64,000 bases of DNA from Symbiodinium microadriaticum (GCA_001939145.1 LSRX01000312.1:474113-538112), one strand, 5' to 3'. Counted from the first letter of the stretch, positions 1 through 10,855 are shown. The notes: a model not told the origin generated them from the letters alone. A program made the numbers and translations.

Positions 1-506
1 TGGAGTGCACAAACTAGCATAGGGTTTGTGAGATATGTTATCTTTGCGCAGATGAGGGGCTATAAGAGATATCATCATTGACTCTCGACAGTACCCATTG
101 ATTAAACAATGTACGTTAGATTTGGTGCTGAACATACATAGTTGGTCAAGGTACTCGTAAAACAAGTATCTCGGGCTCACTGGGTAGAACATTCAGGATA
201 TTGCGCAACGGCTGAGGGACAGCAGACAGCAAGGTTCCAACTCCTGGCACCTAATGACCTAATATCAGCAGGGGACTTCGTATCCAGGCAAAAGGACCCC
301 GCGATTGGACGATCCTAAGTATTCACCGGCTTGCAACCTACATCCCAAGTCCCCTTAACTCCAATATCAAAAACCCCCCAAGCCAAATTGTAACTGCAGA
401 GGCTCCACCCCCCCCCCCCTCCCCCCAAAAAAGCCTGTAAGCCCTAAACCCAATTATTCACAAACTCCAAAGCCCAATTGTAGCATATTTTCATGACCAA
501 GGCTCC
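1..506. other. Intergenic or intronic sequence, no gene seen
   Basis: No reading frame with convincing codon character was found. The stretch ends in a C-rich tract near 407-426 and a few CCCTAAA-type units near 441-452, followed by the CT microsatellite. Confidence 0.5.
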
Positions 507-523
507 TCCCTCCCTCCCTCCCT

Positions 524-604
<81 letters not shown>
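507..604. repeat. CCTC then CT microsatellite
   Basis: A CCTC run passes into a long CT dinucleotide run that ends at the assembly gap. Open frames across it on both strands (poly Leu-Ser, poly Arg-Glu) are artefacts of the repeat. Confidence 0.95.
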
Positions 605-727
605 NNNNNNNNNNNNNNNNNNNNNNNNNNNNNNNNNNNNNNNNNNNNNNNNNNNNNNNNNNNNNNNNNNNNNNNNNNNNNNNNNNNNNNNNNNNNNNNN
701 NNNNNNNNNNNNNNNNNNNNNNNNNNN
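605..727. other. Assembly gap of 123 N
   Basis: Run of N between a CT microsatellite and a TA/CATA microsatellite. The repeat context suggests that the true length is unresolved. Confidence 0.98.
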
Positions 728-788
728 TATATATACATATATATATATGTATATATAGATTCATACATACATACATACATACATACAT

Positions 789-855
<67 letters not shown>

Positions 856-880
856 TATATATACACATGTATATATATAT

Positions 881-917
<37 letters not shown>

Positions 918-926
918 CAGATAGAG
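728..926. repeat. Compound microsatellite TA, CATA, CAGA, GATA
   Basis: Consecutive blocks of TA, CATA, CAGA, CATA, TA and GATA repeats. No coding content. Confidence 0.95.
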
Positions 927-1080
927 AACCCTTGCAAAATCCCTGAACCCTAATTTAGGCCTTGCTTTAAGGTGGAGTCGGCGCCTCCTAAAGAGGAGCG
1001 CCGAGAGGATTCTCCGGAGGCGGGGCTTCAAAGTTCTGCGGCCCAGGCTTTGAGTGGGACTTCGGGGTCTTTAGGGTTCA

Positions 1081-1200
1081 GCTGGGGTAGAGAGCTTGGG
1101 GGTTTAGGGTTTAGGGTTCTGCTGGCGTTTAGGGTTTAGGGGGCTCATCTGGGGTTTAGGGCTCAGGGCTTTAGGGTTTAGGGTTTAGGGTTCAGCTGGC
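1081..1200 (+). repeat. Degenerate TTTAGGG telomere-type tract
   Basis: Repeated TTTAGGG, GTTTAGGG and TTCAGCTGG variants read on the + strand. Interstitial and degenerate, so not a chromosome end. Confidence 0.85.
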
Positions 1201-2060
1201 GGGGTTCATAGGATCGTTTGGGTTTTCAGGGCTTAAACTGGTGACTGATTTAGTATGTGAACCCTAAGCCCTCAACCCTAATCCGGTGCTCTTCAACCGT
1301 CCTTGTTTTAACCTGAAACCTTCGGACTCAAAGCCCAAAGCCCGAAAGCACCTGCAAACCCTGAGTCCTTCAACCCTGCACCCGCAACAAGCTGTTACGT
1401 CATGACGAAGGACCCCTCTCTACCGTCGACGGACCCTGCGCCTTCGCCTACTGCAGCCCCAACCGTGCCGGCACCGGCACGATGCAAAATATTCACTCTC
1501 TGGGTCGCCTGGCGAGGGAAGCTAGCTGGGCTCTTCAGTGTTTAGCATGCAGGATGTGAAGTTTGAGCGTTTAGTCAGTTGGGGATGAGATTTGAGACAG
1601 GCGCTGTCTTGGCGAAGGCCTGAGTATATAGCAAGCTTAAGGTCAAGCAAGGGGTACGTCCTGAACCTCTTAGTTGGTGCAGAGGAACCTGATGGAAACG
1701 CCCCGGGCTCTGAATTCAGCACATAAGGTATGCAGGAGGTTCTTAAATCAGTTTCCTGGCCGCCTCAAGCCACCAGCCCCGAAACCCGAAACCGGAGCCT
1801 TCTGTCCCTGTCATTCCTGGGACTTCCCAGAGAGCCAAGTAGCCTTAAATGGCTGTATGAAGTCAGAATATGCGTCCCCTCATTATTGAAGGAACCATTT
1901 TCTTAAATTGCGGCATAAACCTCAAGTTAATTTGTAATCTTCCGCTCGGCAGAATTTCTGATGCAGAGGTGTTTGGCTCTCCTGGGCTCCGGAAAGGTCC
2001 GACGCCCCTGAAAAGAGCCCGTAGAAGGGCCCTCATAGGAGCGCCTCAGGTCCTTAGTAA

Positions 2061-2180
2061 TATAGGGGCCTAAATATAGGGGTTTAGGGTTTAGGGTTAC
2101 CAATACTATTGTGGGGGTTCCCTATTATATGCCTAGTATAATGGACCCCAAAACCCTATTCTAATTATTAAGGCCCCTAT
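2061..2180. mobile_element. Family 3 MITE-like inverted-repeat element
   Basis: Left end TATAGGGGCC and right end AAGGCCCCTAT are complementary. The interior carries the family 3 signature: a short GGGGGTTCCCTATTAT block followed by ACCCCAAAACCCTATTCTAA. Copies with the same signature occur at 17.7, 22.1, 22.3, 25.6, 41.6 and 56.7 kb. Too short to encode a transposase, so non-autonomous if mobile. Confidence 0.7.
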
Positions 2181-3127
2181 CTTAGCTGACTAAGTTATGA
2201 AGCTGAAAGAGTACTCTGTTTTGTTGCTTATGAACTCTGCAACTGAGAGTCTGAAGCCCTTGCCTGTATATCTCAGGAGTATCCGAAGGAAGCGCCTCTC
2301 TATGCCAGGCTGAATGTGGAGGCACTTCCTCGCGTTCCGGGGGGGAGTGTAGGGCTTGGGTTTTGCGGCTCGAAACAGTGCTCAGGCGTCTGGGTGTTGA
2401 GTCTAAGGGTTTAGGTCTTTCAGGGTTGATGCGCGGGTTTACTTTATGTTCTTTAGAGCGGTTGTTAGGGTTTAGGTTTTTTTGGGGTTGCTATTTGGTT
2501 GTTTAGGGTGCGGGGAGGGCTTTGGGGTTTCCATTCGTGAATCTGTTAATCCATCTATTTGTCCTTCATTGCATTTTGGTCTTATTAGTTCGTGTAATTA
2601 TGAGCATAAGTGGTTGGTGTAGACTTGCACATAGTTCAAGCAGCACGAGGTTAGCAAAGGTAATGTCTAGCAACTCAAGCTGTGTTCTCTTTATTGTTTA
2701 GGTACTTCCCCCACGCCTTGAAGCCTAATCCCAAAACCCGAAAGCCTGCATCGTAGGTAGGTTCGTCCTAGGGTATTATGAGGGCTCTTTTGAGGGTAGG
2801 GTACTATAAGGAACCAGATGAGTTGTAAGGCTTAGTTTTTAGTCGAAGATTAGTAGCCTATCCCTATCTAGAACCGTTGTCTCTGCAATGCCACTTCTGA
2901 ATCGCGACATGGCACCCATGACTCTTAGCCCAAAGCCTCGTCAAACTGAACTCCGCGCGACCTTCTCTCAACACTTTTGCCCAGCCTGCTGTCCCACACT
3001 TGCGCGATGAGGTTCCCCAGGAAGGGTAGCCGTTTGAATTGCTTGCACGCACCTCCGACCACGACCACACGCCCAAATGCCCAAAGCAGACGCCCAAACC
3101 CCACTCCCAACATGCCAGGCTTAGTAT

Positions 3128-3224
3128 CTTTACAATGGCCCTTATTGTATCCTTGAGTGGGCTCCTTTGGTACTCTCACAAGGGCCCTTCTTGTAGTACC
3201 CTTACAAGGGCCATTATAGTACAT
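3128..3224. repeat. Four imperfect palindromic units of about 24 bp
   Basis: Three clear copies of a near-palindrome (ACAAGGGCCCTTNTTGTA) at about 3131, 3177 and 3203, and a more degraded one at about 3152. Unit and spacing are read directly from the sequence. Confidence 0.7.
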
Positions 3225-3796
3225 GCAACAACGAGTTTCCTTGCGCCAGGCGTGGCGACGGCATACTCGCCACCTTTGTAGCTGGACGGCAGTCGAAGAA
3301 GTAGACTACTAAGTAGACGTCCTCCAAGGACCCCTTACGTGTGAAGTCGGTTCTTTTTACGGGTTTTTTCTTAGGAACCTCAGGCTGTTCTGCTTAAGCG
3401 CAAGGTCTCGCATCCTCAAAACCCCAAGCCTGCGGTTTGGATTTCGGATTCCTTTTTCAGGTTGCTTAGTCATAATGTCATACAAGTTCCAGACGCTTAT
3501 CTGGAGTTTCCGGCTTGTTGTGTATCATCTATGCCAGATAACAAAATAGACGCGGAATTTGAACTAGGGTTCGTCACCAAAGGTTTTGAAGTGACATCCT
3601 CCGAGATGCCAGGTTTTTCTTTGATGATTGGGGTAGGGCTTAGGGTTTAGGGATGATAGTTTGGGTACTTTGTCGAGGGTCATCAAATTGGGAGTCCTGC
3701 TCTAGGGAAGTCTACAGCTTTGGAGCCTGATAATCGGCAGTCTGCTTCCGGAGAGTCTAGCATTGAAACTGCTGGACAACTTTGCTGCCTTGATAA

Positions 3797-4210
3797 TTAT
3801 TCTGCAACTCCCATACCGGCCGCATGGTCGAAGCCTTCCAAGGTGACGAGCCAGTGCTCATCAGCCGGAAGAACGTGATGAAGTGGTGACTCGCCAGTGA
3901 ACTTACGTAGCAAGTATAGAGCATCTTTCCCCATGCCCGGCATCGAGCTGGGAATGGCGTGACGTCTTGGGATTAGATGGTCTAAGTTCTTCATACAGGG
4001 GCCTGGACAATTACCAACATATTTCTTAGACTTCCTTGATACATGTATACCGAAATGATCTACAATGACAATGTAGACCGAAAGAACCCACTTCGAAAGA
4101 CTCAGGCCCCTATACATCTCTGGAGCTTCTAATGCTACCAGTGGCATAATAATATACCTTTTATCTATTAGGGCCGTGTGGTGTCGATCTGTAAAGGCTG
4201 ATGGGATCAA
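3797..4210 (-). CDS. Possible minus-strand exon or chance ORF
   Basis: A 137-codon open frame on the minus strand, free of simple repeats, which is long for this AT/GC-balanced non-coding background. Its N-terminal half is rich in hydrophobic residues and the C-terminal half contains HHVLPADEHW. I recognise no family and see no partner exons, and every other supported gene in the window is on the + strand. Most likely a chance frame. Confidence 0.2.
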   Translation of the reverse strand: MIPSAFTDRHHTALIDKRYIIMPLVALEAPEMYRGLSLSKWVLSVYIVIVDHFGIHVSRKSKKYVGNCPGPCMKNLDHLIPRRHAIPSSMPGMGKDALYLLRKFTGESPLHHVLPADEHWLVTLEGFDHAAGMGVAE

Positions 4211-4633
4211 GCTGATTAGCTGCAGATTGCAGATCCCGGTCGAAAGATGCTTGATCAGTTGGCTGGCTGTAGGGTTAGGGGAGCAGGGATTTTAGTATTC
4301 TACAGTGGTCCGAAACCCTAAACCCTAAACCCTTCAAATTTGGTAACAGGGAGGATGACCCACAACATCAGACATCATGCTTCACCCAACAACATCTGCC
4401 ACATGTGGCCGCAAGTCGCACCGAGCTATCAATAGTCCCTAGTGAGATCAAAGATTACCCCCTGAGGCTTCGAACAGGTTGGAAGCCCTAACCCCTAAAC
4501 CCTAAACTCCAAAAAAACCCTGAACCCTAAAATCTTTAGACGTTAGTTTCACGCAGCCGCAACTTTGAACTTCTCCGGATCGGGGCCCAACTCCCCCGAA
4601 AGGCGCTGTGCTGCAGTTGCCCGAATGTCAGCA

Positions 4634-4729
4634 CTACCCATAGGCCCCTAAGAAGCTCCTTTTTAGGATTACCTTATAGGATCTTAAATATAATCCACAA
4701 AACGGAACTACTTAGGGGCCTATGGGTAG
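4634..4729. mobile_element. Family 1 MITE-like element, copy 1
   Basis: A 96-bp element with perfect 19-bp terminal inverted repeats: CTACCCATAGGCCCCTAAG at the left and its complement at the right, then a less perfect continuation. Copies at 31504-31598 and 41819-41913 share both ends and the TAGGATT/TAGAATC core. Confidence 0.85.
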
Positions 4730-4966
4730 CAGCCCTAAACCCTGCACCCCAAGCCCCAGACCCTAAACCCTAAAACCCTAAACCCTAAAAACCCCTAAGC
4801 CCTAAACCTCAACCCCCGGACCCCAAAGCCTAAGCCGATCCTTCAGCCCTTCCGTCGTTCCGTCGGCCCGGAAGCAGCATCACCGAGCATCCCTAAACCC
4901 CTAAGCCCCTAAAGCCTAAACCCTAAAGCCCTAAACCCCCAAACCCCTAAACCCTAAACTCTCAGC
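4730..4966 (-). repeat. CCCTAAA telomere-type tract upstream of copy A exon 1
   Basis: Many CCCTAAA, CCCCTAAA and CCCTAAAGC units in the orientation complementary to TTTAGGG. It ends about 13 bp before the acceptor of copy A exon A1. Confidence 0.9.
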
Positions 4967-4978
4967 CGCAGAGACCAG

Positions 4979-5043
4979 GATCCCAGACATGCCGGAGGAG
5001 TTTTTTCGATTCCCTTACCATGCAGCGACCTCCGATCTCATCC
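4979..5043 (+). CDS. Copy A exon A1
   Basis: Encodes IPDMPEEFFRFPYHAATSDLI. Acceptor CCAG|GATCCC, donor ATCC|GAGCC (GA type). Joins A2 to complete an Arg codon. Confidence 0.72.
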
Positions 5044-8000
5044 GAGCCGCGACAAGCAAGATTCACGTTGGGGGTTCATACTGGTGATGCTAGAAATCCT
5101 GCGTTACCTTAAGGACCCTAAACTATGGGAATTATGGTATATTCGTTATTATGGGTAATGCAGGGTTTATATCATCAACCGTAGTTTTTAGATTCTAGCG
5201 TTTAAGGTTCAATTTTCCTGGTGGGTGGAGGTTCAATGTCGCGGGTTCTTGGGTGTGTGCTTCTACCTGGGCCTGTTGGAGGTATATTGATTCATGCTCC
5301 ATAGTTTTCTTGTAGAATTGCTGGTTTGTGGTACAATTGCTTTGACAAGCCGTATGCACGTATTATAGATGCATACAGCGACACAGTGGGCAAGAGCGTC
5401 CCCGATCCTGAAACTCCGGATGTTGGTCAAATATTCTGTTGGTGGGCAATGCTGTAGTCTTGCAAGCGAGCACCCATGTCTGTTCTACGAGCTCTTGGCT
5501 AGCTGCATTCATAGCACGGCTTGTTTGGCTGGCAGTCTTAGCTTGGCCGTATGAACAGGACACCGAGGTTGCACATGTCATGCCGGTGAATCCCCAAGCC
5601 GTTCTTCGAACTCATTGATATTCCGCCATGCACCCACAGATCCCACAATCTGCTGATTTCCCTTCCGTTTGGTGCATACCGTATTGAACCGGATGCAGGC
5701 CAGGAGTGTTGTATGGTAGTCGGATCCGATGCGTATTGCGTAGCATGGACTTTGCGAAGCTGCGCTCTCATACATCTTCATCCCATGATGACGCCTGAAG
5801 CCCCAAACCACGGGGAGCGTCTTTGGTGTGAGGGGCACGGGGTTTCGTTCAGACTGCTCGGATCAGGATATGCCCTGCTGTATCACCACGGAGGTGGCCT
5901 TTTATGGCGAGGATGCGCTTTTTATCTTTAAAGAACCCTCTATGGGAACTTACATGGGAACATAATGGAACGTATAAGACCCCTGACTCAGAACCAGACT
6001 TATAATCAGATGTGTCCTTGTCAGGCCCTTATAGGCTATCGTCTGGTTTTGGGGGACATGAGCACAGCAGGGCGCACATCCATGATCTCAGTTTGGGCAC
6101 ATACCTGCCGCTTTCTTCAGATACCTGCTCATGTGTTCTCGAAGCTGCTGTCCGTGCATATGACGCCACAGGACGGCAGGCACATTGGTTTGCGAATCCG
6201 CACAGCATTGTCTAAAGTCTAAAGTTAAGAGCCCAAAAAGGTGTAATAAACATTCTGAAGTGCTCCTTATCGTGAAATTATATGGCAAAATCTCCCAAAA
6301 GCCTGTTTAAGTATAAAGGCCCCTAAATGCAATGCGCAGGCATCTACATGGATGCAGACTTCATCGTCCTGAAGGACAACCCCAGAGATCCCCGTATGTT
6401 TGGGGTTTATTGCCTCAACCATCACCTGGACCCTGTAAAACCCACACTTGTAAGGACTTTGTAGAATGAAATCGTAAGAAGGAATAGAAGGGACCCGGAA
6501 AAGGTGGGCTATTCAGGGTTCATGGTAATAGTCTGAAATGCTCAGCCCTGTGATTCGCGCTATAGGGTGTATGCTCCATCGTGGTTGAGCTCTCTGGGCG
6601 GCACCCTAAACCCTAAACCCTAAACTCCTAAACCCTAAACTCCTAAACTCCTAAACCCTAAACTCCTAAACTCCTAAACCCTAAACTCCTAAACCCTAAA
6701 CTCCTAAACTCCTAAACCCTAAACCCTAAACTCCTAAACCCTAAACCCTAAACTCCTAAACCCTAAACCCTAAACCCTAAACTCCAAACTCCAAACTCCT
6801 AAACCCTAAACCCTAAACCGTCTCGTGCGGAGAGCCCAGGATTCCAACTGGCCAGTCTTTCTCTGCCAGGGGGCATCTCTCGACGTTTGAACATGCAGTA
6901 GAACATACCACATGCGTATATATAATCTATTTATTTGTTTGTCTATTTATGTATTTTTATGTATTTTTTATATGTGTTCCATAATATACCGGAAAACTGG
7001 AGTCCTATTCAGACACCAAACGCTTAACACCCTGTACGAACCCCCCACCTTAATTAAGGATTCGACCTCGAACTATAAGAGCTTTTACTTTATGGCTTCG
7101 GATAAGTTGCTTAATGAAGGGCTCCTTAAATTAGTGTACCGGGGCTTAACAAACCGAGTTGAGGAAGATGCCGCACCTAGGACTGCCCCTCACACGATAA
7201 GGGGCTTCGCAGTATGACTTCGGTAGTTTCCTTGGAGAGAAGTGGCCCGGATTCTCGCATGTGGAAGGTGTTGTGCGATATCTCGCACTAAGGCTTGCGA
7301 CGAAGGCTGAGGTGTTTTTCTGTGTCCGCAGAAACCATGCGTTCGCAGGAACCTTACGCTCCGAGTTGTAACTATCCGCTCTCACAAGCTCCTGGAACAC
7401 AGAGGCTTGTCGGATCATATTCAGGAAGAACGGGCCGCTTCACCCCTGGCTCGGAAACGGGTGGGAAACTGTGGTAAAGGACCTCGACACCAAAAACCCT
7501 GGACAATCGAAAGCAAACATCTTTAACGAACACTGTTCTCCCTCCCCGACATGGCGACACCCTAAAACCCTAAACCCTCTAGACCCGCAATGCATGCTTG
7601 TCCTAGCTAGGTGGGAGGCAAGGATAGATCCCCAAATCCACTAAACCCAGCCTCTATGCTGCTCTTTTTGCAGGATCTGTCCCCCGTAGTTGATCGCTTG
7701 GCCGACCACGATTTGATTTCCTATGCGACTGTCAGCAACCCGAAAGGGGTTTGCTCGGCTCCTCGCCAGCCTTTGTAGCACTACGGACCCTCACGCTTAA
7801 AAGGTGATCAAGGTGATTGGTTTAGGGTTTAGGGAACAGGGGGAAGTCCGTGCTGAAAAAAGGAATAGGGGGCTTGATAATCATTGCCAAGATTACCAAC
7901 AGTACTCCCTGTAGGGTTCCGGAATATCAGTATACCATAGTAGACCATGATTTGCCTGTGTACTTTAGGGGTCGGAATAACTTGCAGGAATATTCCTGAG

Positions 8001-10411
8001 GGCCACCTACTACAATTGCAGCAAAACAGACCCGAAGACACAATTGAAATGATTCAGGTCCTAAATGTAAATATAAACATATATATATATACCCTAAGAT
8101 CCAGCCTTTTTGGTGGATATACACATTTTTGCATCCATACTTACCTACATATCTATCTAATGAGGAATCTGACTGTTGGTGCTGGATGAATGTGCATTGG
8201 GCATGTTGTGTGGACAAGACCCAGGAAGTCAACATAATCTGGACACACTGAACATGTTTAGTAGCGACCTACATGTTGTTATTATCCCCTCCCGGGTTAT
8301 CCACCCTTTTGGGGCGGGAAAAGGAGTGTTGGACCGAATGGTCCGTTTGACGGGCCGCGGTGCGGCATCTGGAATGTTTGAACAAATCGAAGCTTATTTC
8401 GTAGGGATGCGTACAGAGAACAGAATACCTTACAAAATACCTGCCCTCCATACCCTATCGAATATCTTCTACAATACCCTGTGGAATAACCGAAGGAACA
8501 CCTGTTAGACTACCTTATAGAATACGTTATACTGGTCACCCGATATAACATACATATACATTAGAGAATACCATTTGGAACACCCTGTTGAATGCCTTTT
8601 TGAATCTTGTCGTGGTGCCCCGGCAACAACATGGAAGGTCTTTTTGGTGCCTGTTTGCATATTGCAGAGTCCCTTTTTTCTAGCTTCATGAATTTCGAGA
8701 AACGTCGCGAGCCAGAGATATAGTTTTGGAAGCTAATCGAAGCTAGTGGAATTGTTGGTAAAACCATCATTTTCCACGATTTGTCTGTGGGAAATCATGG
8801 CAAATCTTGGTGAAACCAGTTTACAACACCCTAAACCCTAAACTCTAGAACCCTAAACCCTGAGTTGTCAGAGCCTAAAGCCCTAAGCACTTCATGGAAT
8901 AACGAGATACCTTGGGGGGCGGAGCCGTAGTTTCGGGAATCATGGAAACTGTTGGAAATGTTGGTAGAACTAGCATTTTCCATGATTTGTCTGTGGAAAA
9001 CCATGAAATTTTTGTCAAACCAACAATGTCCATGAATGTCGAGAACCTCGGTAGGCGGAGGCATAGTTTCGGGATCATGGAAATTGCAAAAAAAAAGTGA
9101 CCAATATCTTCCATTGTCGGCCCCCTCCCTCCGGTACCCATGTTTTGCTGTTCATGCTCCTGAGGGAAAACAGCAGACCTAGGTACCGGGCGGGGGGGTA
9201 CCTTATACATATATATATATATATATATGTGCAAACTTAGGCCTTGAAGTACCTGTATCGTGACCTTGTAATGCCCAAGTATATACTACATAGGTCCGTG
9301 TACCCAAATAGGATGCACTTTACCTTTGAAGTAGTATGCTGTTCGGGGCATTAGTAGATGGTTTGCGGGGCAAGAGCATCACGTCCCAGATTTCGTCCGC
9401 TCAGGACAGCTTCAGCTCAAACTTCATTGCCGGCCGAAAAGGCAGTGTGTTCATGCGGGAAATGTGGGTGAAGCAGAAGAAGATGATTACTCAGCACTGC
9501 CCGCTGTCTGACAAGTCGAAAGAGATTGTGTGCTGTTTCGACGATCCGAAGTTCGCATCTTCGCTGCAATGACCAGCTTTTGGGCAGGGTGGGATGATAC
9601 GACTTCATGGTTCACAACTTCACTGCCCCTATAACCTATGGCATGGTGGTATAAAAGGCATCACAGTGTTGTCGGTACCTTCCAAATACCAAATGCCGGT
9701 GTGCAAGCACATCTCCATGTTAACCCGAAGCATTGCAGAGACAAGCGGCGCCTGCGCGGCACAGGAATGTCACATCCCCTTTGCTGGAATCGGCGAGGGC
9801 ACCTCCCACCCGTTGCTTAACCAACTCAAGAAAAACAAGGCGGGAGGGTTCCTGCAGGACCGAATGAAGCTTAAACGAGTTTATGAGTCTCATTACAGTA
9901 AGTGTAAGCTTTGCAGTGTAAAATGTAGAGCCTCGTAGCCATGAGGTGCTTTTGGCATTCACCGTAAGCAGGCGCTTCAGATCCTCAGGTTGGGGGATAA
10001 CTCTGGGCCTTATCGGGAGCTATGGGAATGCAATCAGGTTCATGCCAAGAGGACGTGGAAAAATGGTGAGTAGCGATATCAACTTACGGTTCGATGTGAG
10101 AGATCGACAAGCCTAGCTTGGAGTTCCGCAATCCGCAGTGTCGGCGCAGACCCTGACCCTGCCAGGTGACTATGAAGACCTATTGCTTCGCCGACGAAGA
10201 GTCTTTTGTTCCAGACCACTTCGCCTATGTCCTGGAGCATGTTTCCGATTTAGAGAAGGCGTACAAATACCTGGAAGAGAGGAACATCAAGCGAGGACTG
10301 GATCGAATGGCTTTCCACATGTTCAACTCCATCATACCCTTCAAAAACTACAACTGCAAGAAGCTTTTCACCAAGGCCTGGGAATTTCTCCCTATACATT
10401 GCAAGCTTTGA
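4979..10411 (+). CDS. Glycosyltransferase-like gene, copy A (seven exons, partial)
   Basis: Seven exons read in frame when joined: 4979-5043, 5867-5893, 6340-6374, 7674-7748, 9405-9554, 9765-9857 and from 10166 to about 10395. The product contains DMPEEFFRFPYHAA, then DLIRYALLYHHGGIYMDADF, then HDLISYATVSNP, FSSNFIAGRKGS, KEIVCCFDDPKF, PFAGIGEGTSHP and CFADEESFVPDHFAY. The GGIY-M-D-A-D segment matches the DxD nucleotide-sugar/metal site of GT32-type (sugar-binding region containing DxD) glycosyltransferases, so a sugar transfer role, probably in the Golgi, is inferred. Donor and acceptor are unknown. The first coding exon(s), start codon and last exon were not found. Codon continuity across six splice junctions is the main support. 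Donors used are GA, GT, GA, GT, GC and GA. Copies B and C share the order of motifs, which points to local duplication. Confidence 0.75.
5867..5893 (+). CDS. Copy A exon A2 (27-bp microexon)
   Basis: Encodes YALLYHHGG between TCAG|GATATG and GGAG|GTGGC. At 27 bp it is far below usual gene-finder limits, but it fills exactly the gap between A1 and A3 and matches copy B exon B2. Confidence 0.72.
6340..6374 (+). CDS. Copy A exon A3, DxD motif
   Basis: Encodes IYMDADFIVLK with the DAD catalytic-type motif. Acceptor GCAG|GCATC, donor GAAG|GACAA (GA type). Confidence 0.75.
6603..6819 (-). repeat. Longest CCCTAAA-type tract, with CCTAAACT variants
   Basis: About 217 bp of alternating AACCCTAAA and AACTCCTAAA units. 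Higher-order mixing of the two unit types is visible. Confidence 0.92.
7584..7620. repeat. Dispersed motif, shared with 35.36 kb
   Basis: CCCGCAATGC, then CTTGTCCTAGCTAGGTGGGAGGC. A close copy with CTAGCTAGCTAGG is at 35356-35397 and a part (TAGGTGGGAGGCAAACAAA) at 42650. Confidence 0.7.
7674..7748 (+). CDS. Copy A exon A4
   Basis: Encodes DLSPVVDRLADHDLISYATV followed by SNPKG. Acceptor TGCAG|GATCTG, donor AGGG|GTTTG. Aligns with copy B exon B4 (DMDPILALLHTHDFVSYQEK). Confidence 0.75.
8410..8595. repeat. Degenerate GAATACC-type short tandem repeat
   Basis: Repeated words such as AGAATACC, AAAATACC, ATACCCT and GAATACCCTGTGGAATA at roughly 15-25 bp spacing. Units are poorly conserved. Confidence 0.5.
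8718..9105. repeat. Three copies of a repeat unit of about 110 bp
   Basis: Shared words: ATAGTTT(T/C)GG, GTTGGTA(A/G)AAC, CATTTTCCA(C/T)GATTTGTCTG and TC(C)ATGAAT(T/G)TCGAGAA. Copies 1 and 2 are separated by a short CCCTAAA insert (8827-8872); copy 3 is partial. Confidence 0.75.
9243..9340. mobile_element. Family 4 MITE-like element
   Basis: Contains GTGTACCCAAATAG and the matching GTACCTGTAT/AAGTATATACTA blocks seen in the elements at 12.0, 42.9 and 57.0 kb. Ends are imprecise. Confidence 0.5.
9405..9554 (+). CDS. Copy A exon A5
   Basis: Encodes DSFSSNFIAGRKGSVFM through CPLSDKSKEIVCCFDDPKF. Acceptor TCAG|GACAG, donor GTTC|GCATC (GC type). Aligns with copy C exons at 27.3 and 28.8 kb. Confidence 0.78.
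9765..9857 (+). CDS. Copy A exon A6
   Basis: Encodes ECHIPFAGIGEGTSHPLLNQ and about 11 more residues. Acceptor ACAG|GAATG, donor GCAG|GACCG (GA type). The GEG segment recurs in copy B at 52.75 kb. Confidence 0.72.
10166..10411 (+). CDS. Copy A exon A7
   Basis: Begins after CCAG| and encodes TMKTYCFADEESFVPDHFAY, LEHVSDLEKAYKYLEERNIK and FHMFNSIIPF before a TGA at 10409-10411. The true 3' exon end is probably a donor near 10390-10400, because related copies continue differently. It aligns with copy B at 53.4 and 55.6 kb and with 34.7 kb. Confidence 0.75.
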   Translation: MTMKTYCFADEESFVPDHFAYVLEHVSDLEKAYKYLEERNIKRGLDRMAFHMFNSIIPFKNYNCKKLFTKAWEFLPIHCKL

Positions 10412-10855
10412 CTACTTTGTTCGTCAAAGGTTGGATATCAGTGATATCAAACTACAGGCGGCGCCCTTTGTGTTCATTCAGTTGCCAAAAATGCAGATAC
10501 ATAGATGGCGAGTCTGGCTGCCCAAGCTGCGCAGGCTAAGCGCCGAGAACAGAGTTTAATTCAACAGCCTGGAGAATGGCTGCACAATTCTGGACCTAGC
10601 GTGCTAGAAGCGTATTCACATTCAAGATGGGGTGGTTTGCACTCCAAGACAAAGACTGCAGATGCAACTTATGCCGGCTGGGATGTAGGTGTGTGTATGT
10701 ATACATAAAGGTGTATGGATATGTTTGACAGGCTATGGAGCCCCTTTCGACCCGGCCACTTGCAAGGTACTTAGCGAATTCTCGTTGCCTTATTATTGAA
10801 TGCATGCAAGGCTCTATGTGCAGACGTAGGTACGTGCGTATGTATGCATGCATGC
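10412..10855. other. Sequence after copy A, no gene recognised
   Basis: The last exon of copy A may lie here, but no match to the 37.1 kb C-terminal-like exon was seen. Confidence 0.4.

Larger units (their letters stand above)
1201..4633. other. Non-coding stretch with scattered repeats
   Basis: No exon is supported on the + strand. It contains a family 3 inverted-repeat element (2061-2180), a palindromic 24-bp tandem repeat (3128-3224), isolated TTTAGGG/CCCTAAA units near 2080, 3640, 4316 and 4496, and one long minus-strand open frame (3797-4210) listed separately. Confidence 0.5.
5044..7673. other. Copy A introns 1-3
   Basis: Intronic by the gene model apart from exons A2 and A3. It contains short open frames on both strands with no recognised content, a 217-bp CCCTAAA-type tract (6603-6819) and a short repeated motif at 7584-7620. 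Confidence 0.55.
7749..9404. other. Copy A intron 4
   Basis: Holds a TTTAGGG-oriented run (7820-7835), a degenerate GAATACC-type repeat (8410-8590), three copies of a repeat of about 110 bp (8718-9105) with CCCTAAA units inserted at 8827-8872, a TA run (9207-9228) and a family 4 element (about 9243-9340). Confidence 0.6.

Noticed and set aside
493-1031. Open frames of 128-195 codons over the CT/GATA block
   Set aside because: They consist of dinucleotide and tetranucleotide repeats and cross the N gap.
6603-6819. Chromosome end (true telomere)
   Set aside because: Tracts are degenerate, short, in both orientations and embedded among genes throughout the window.
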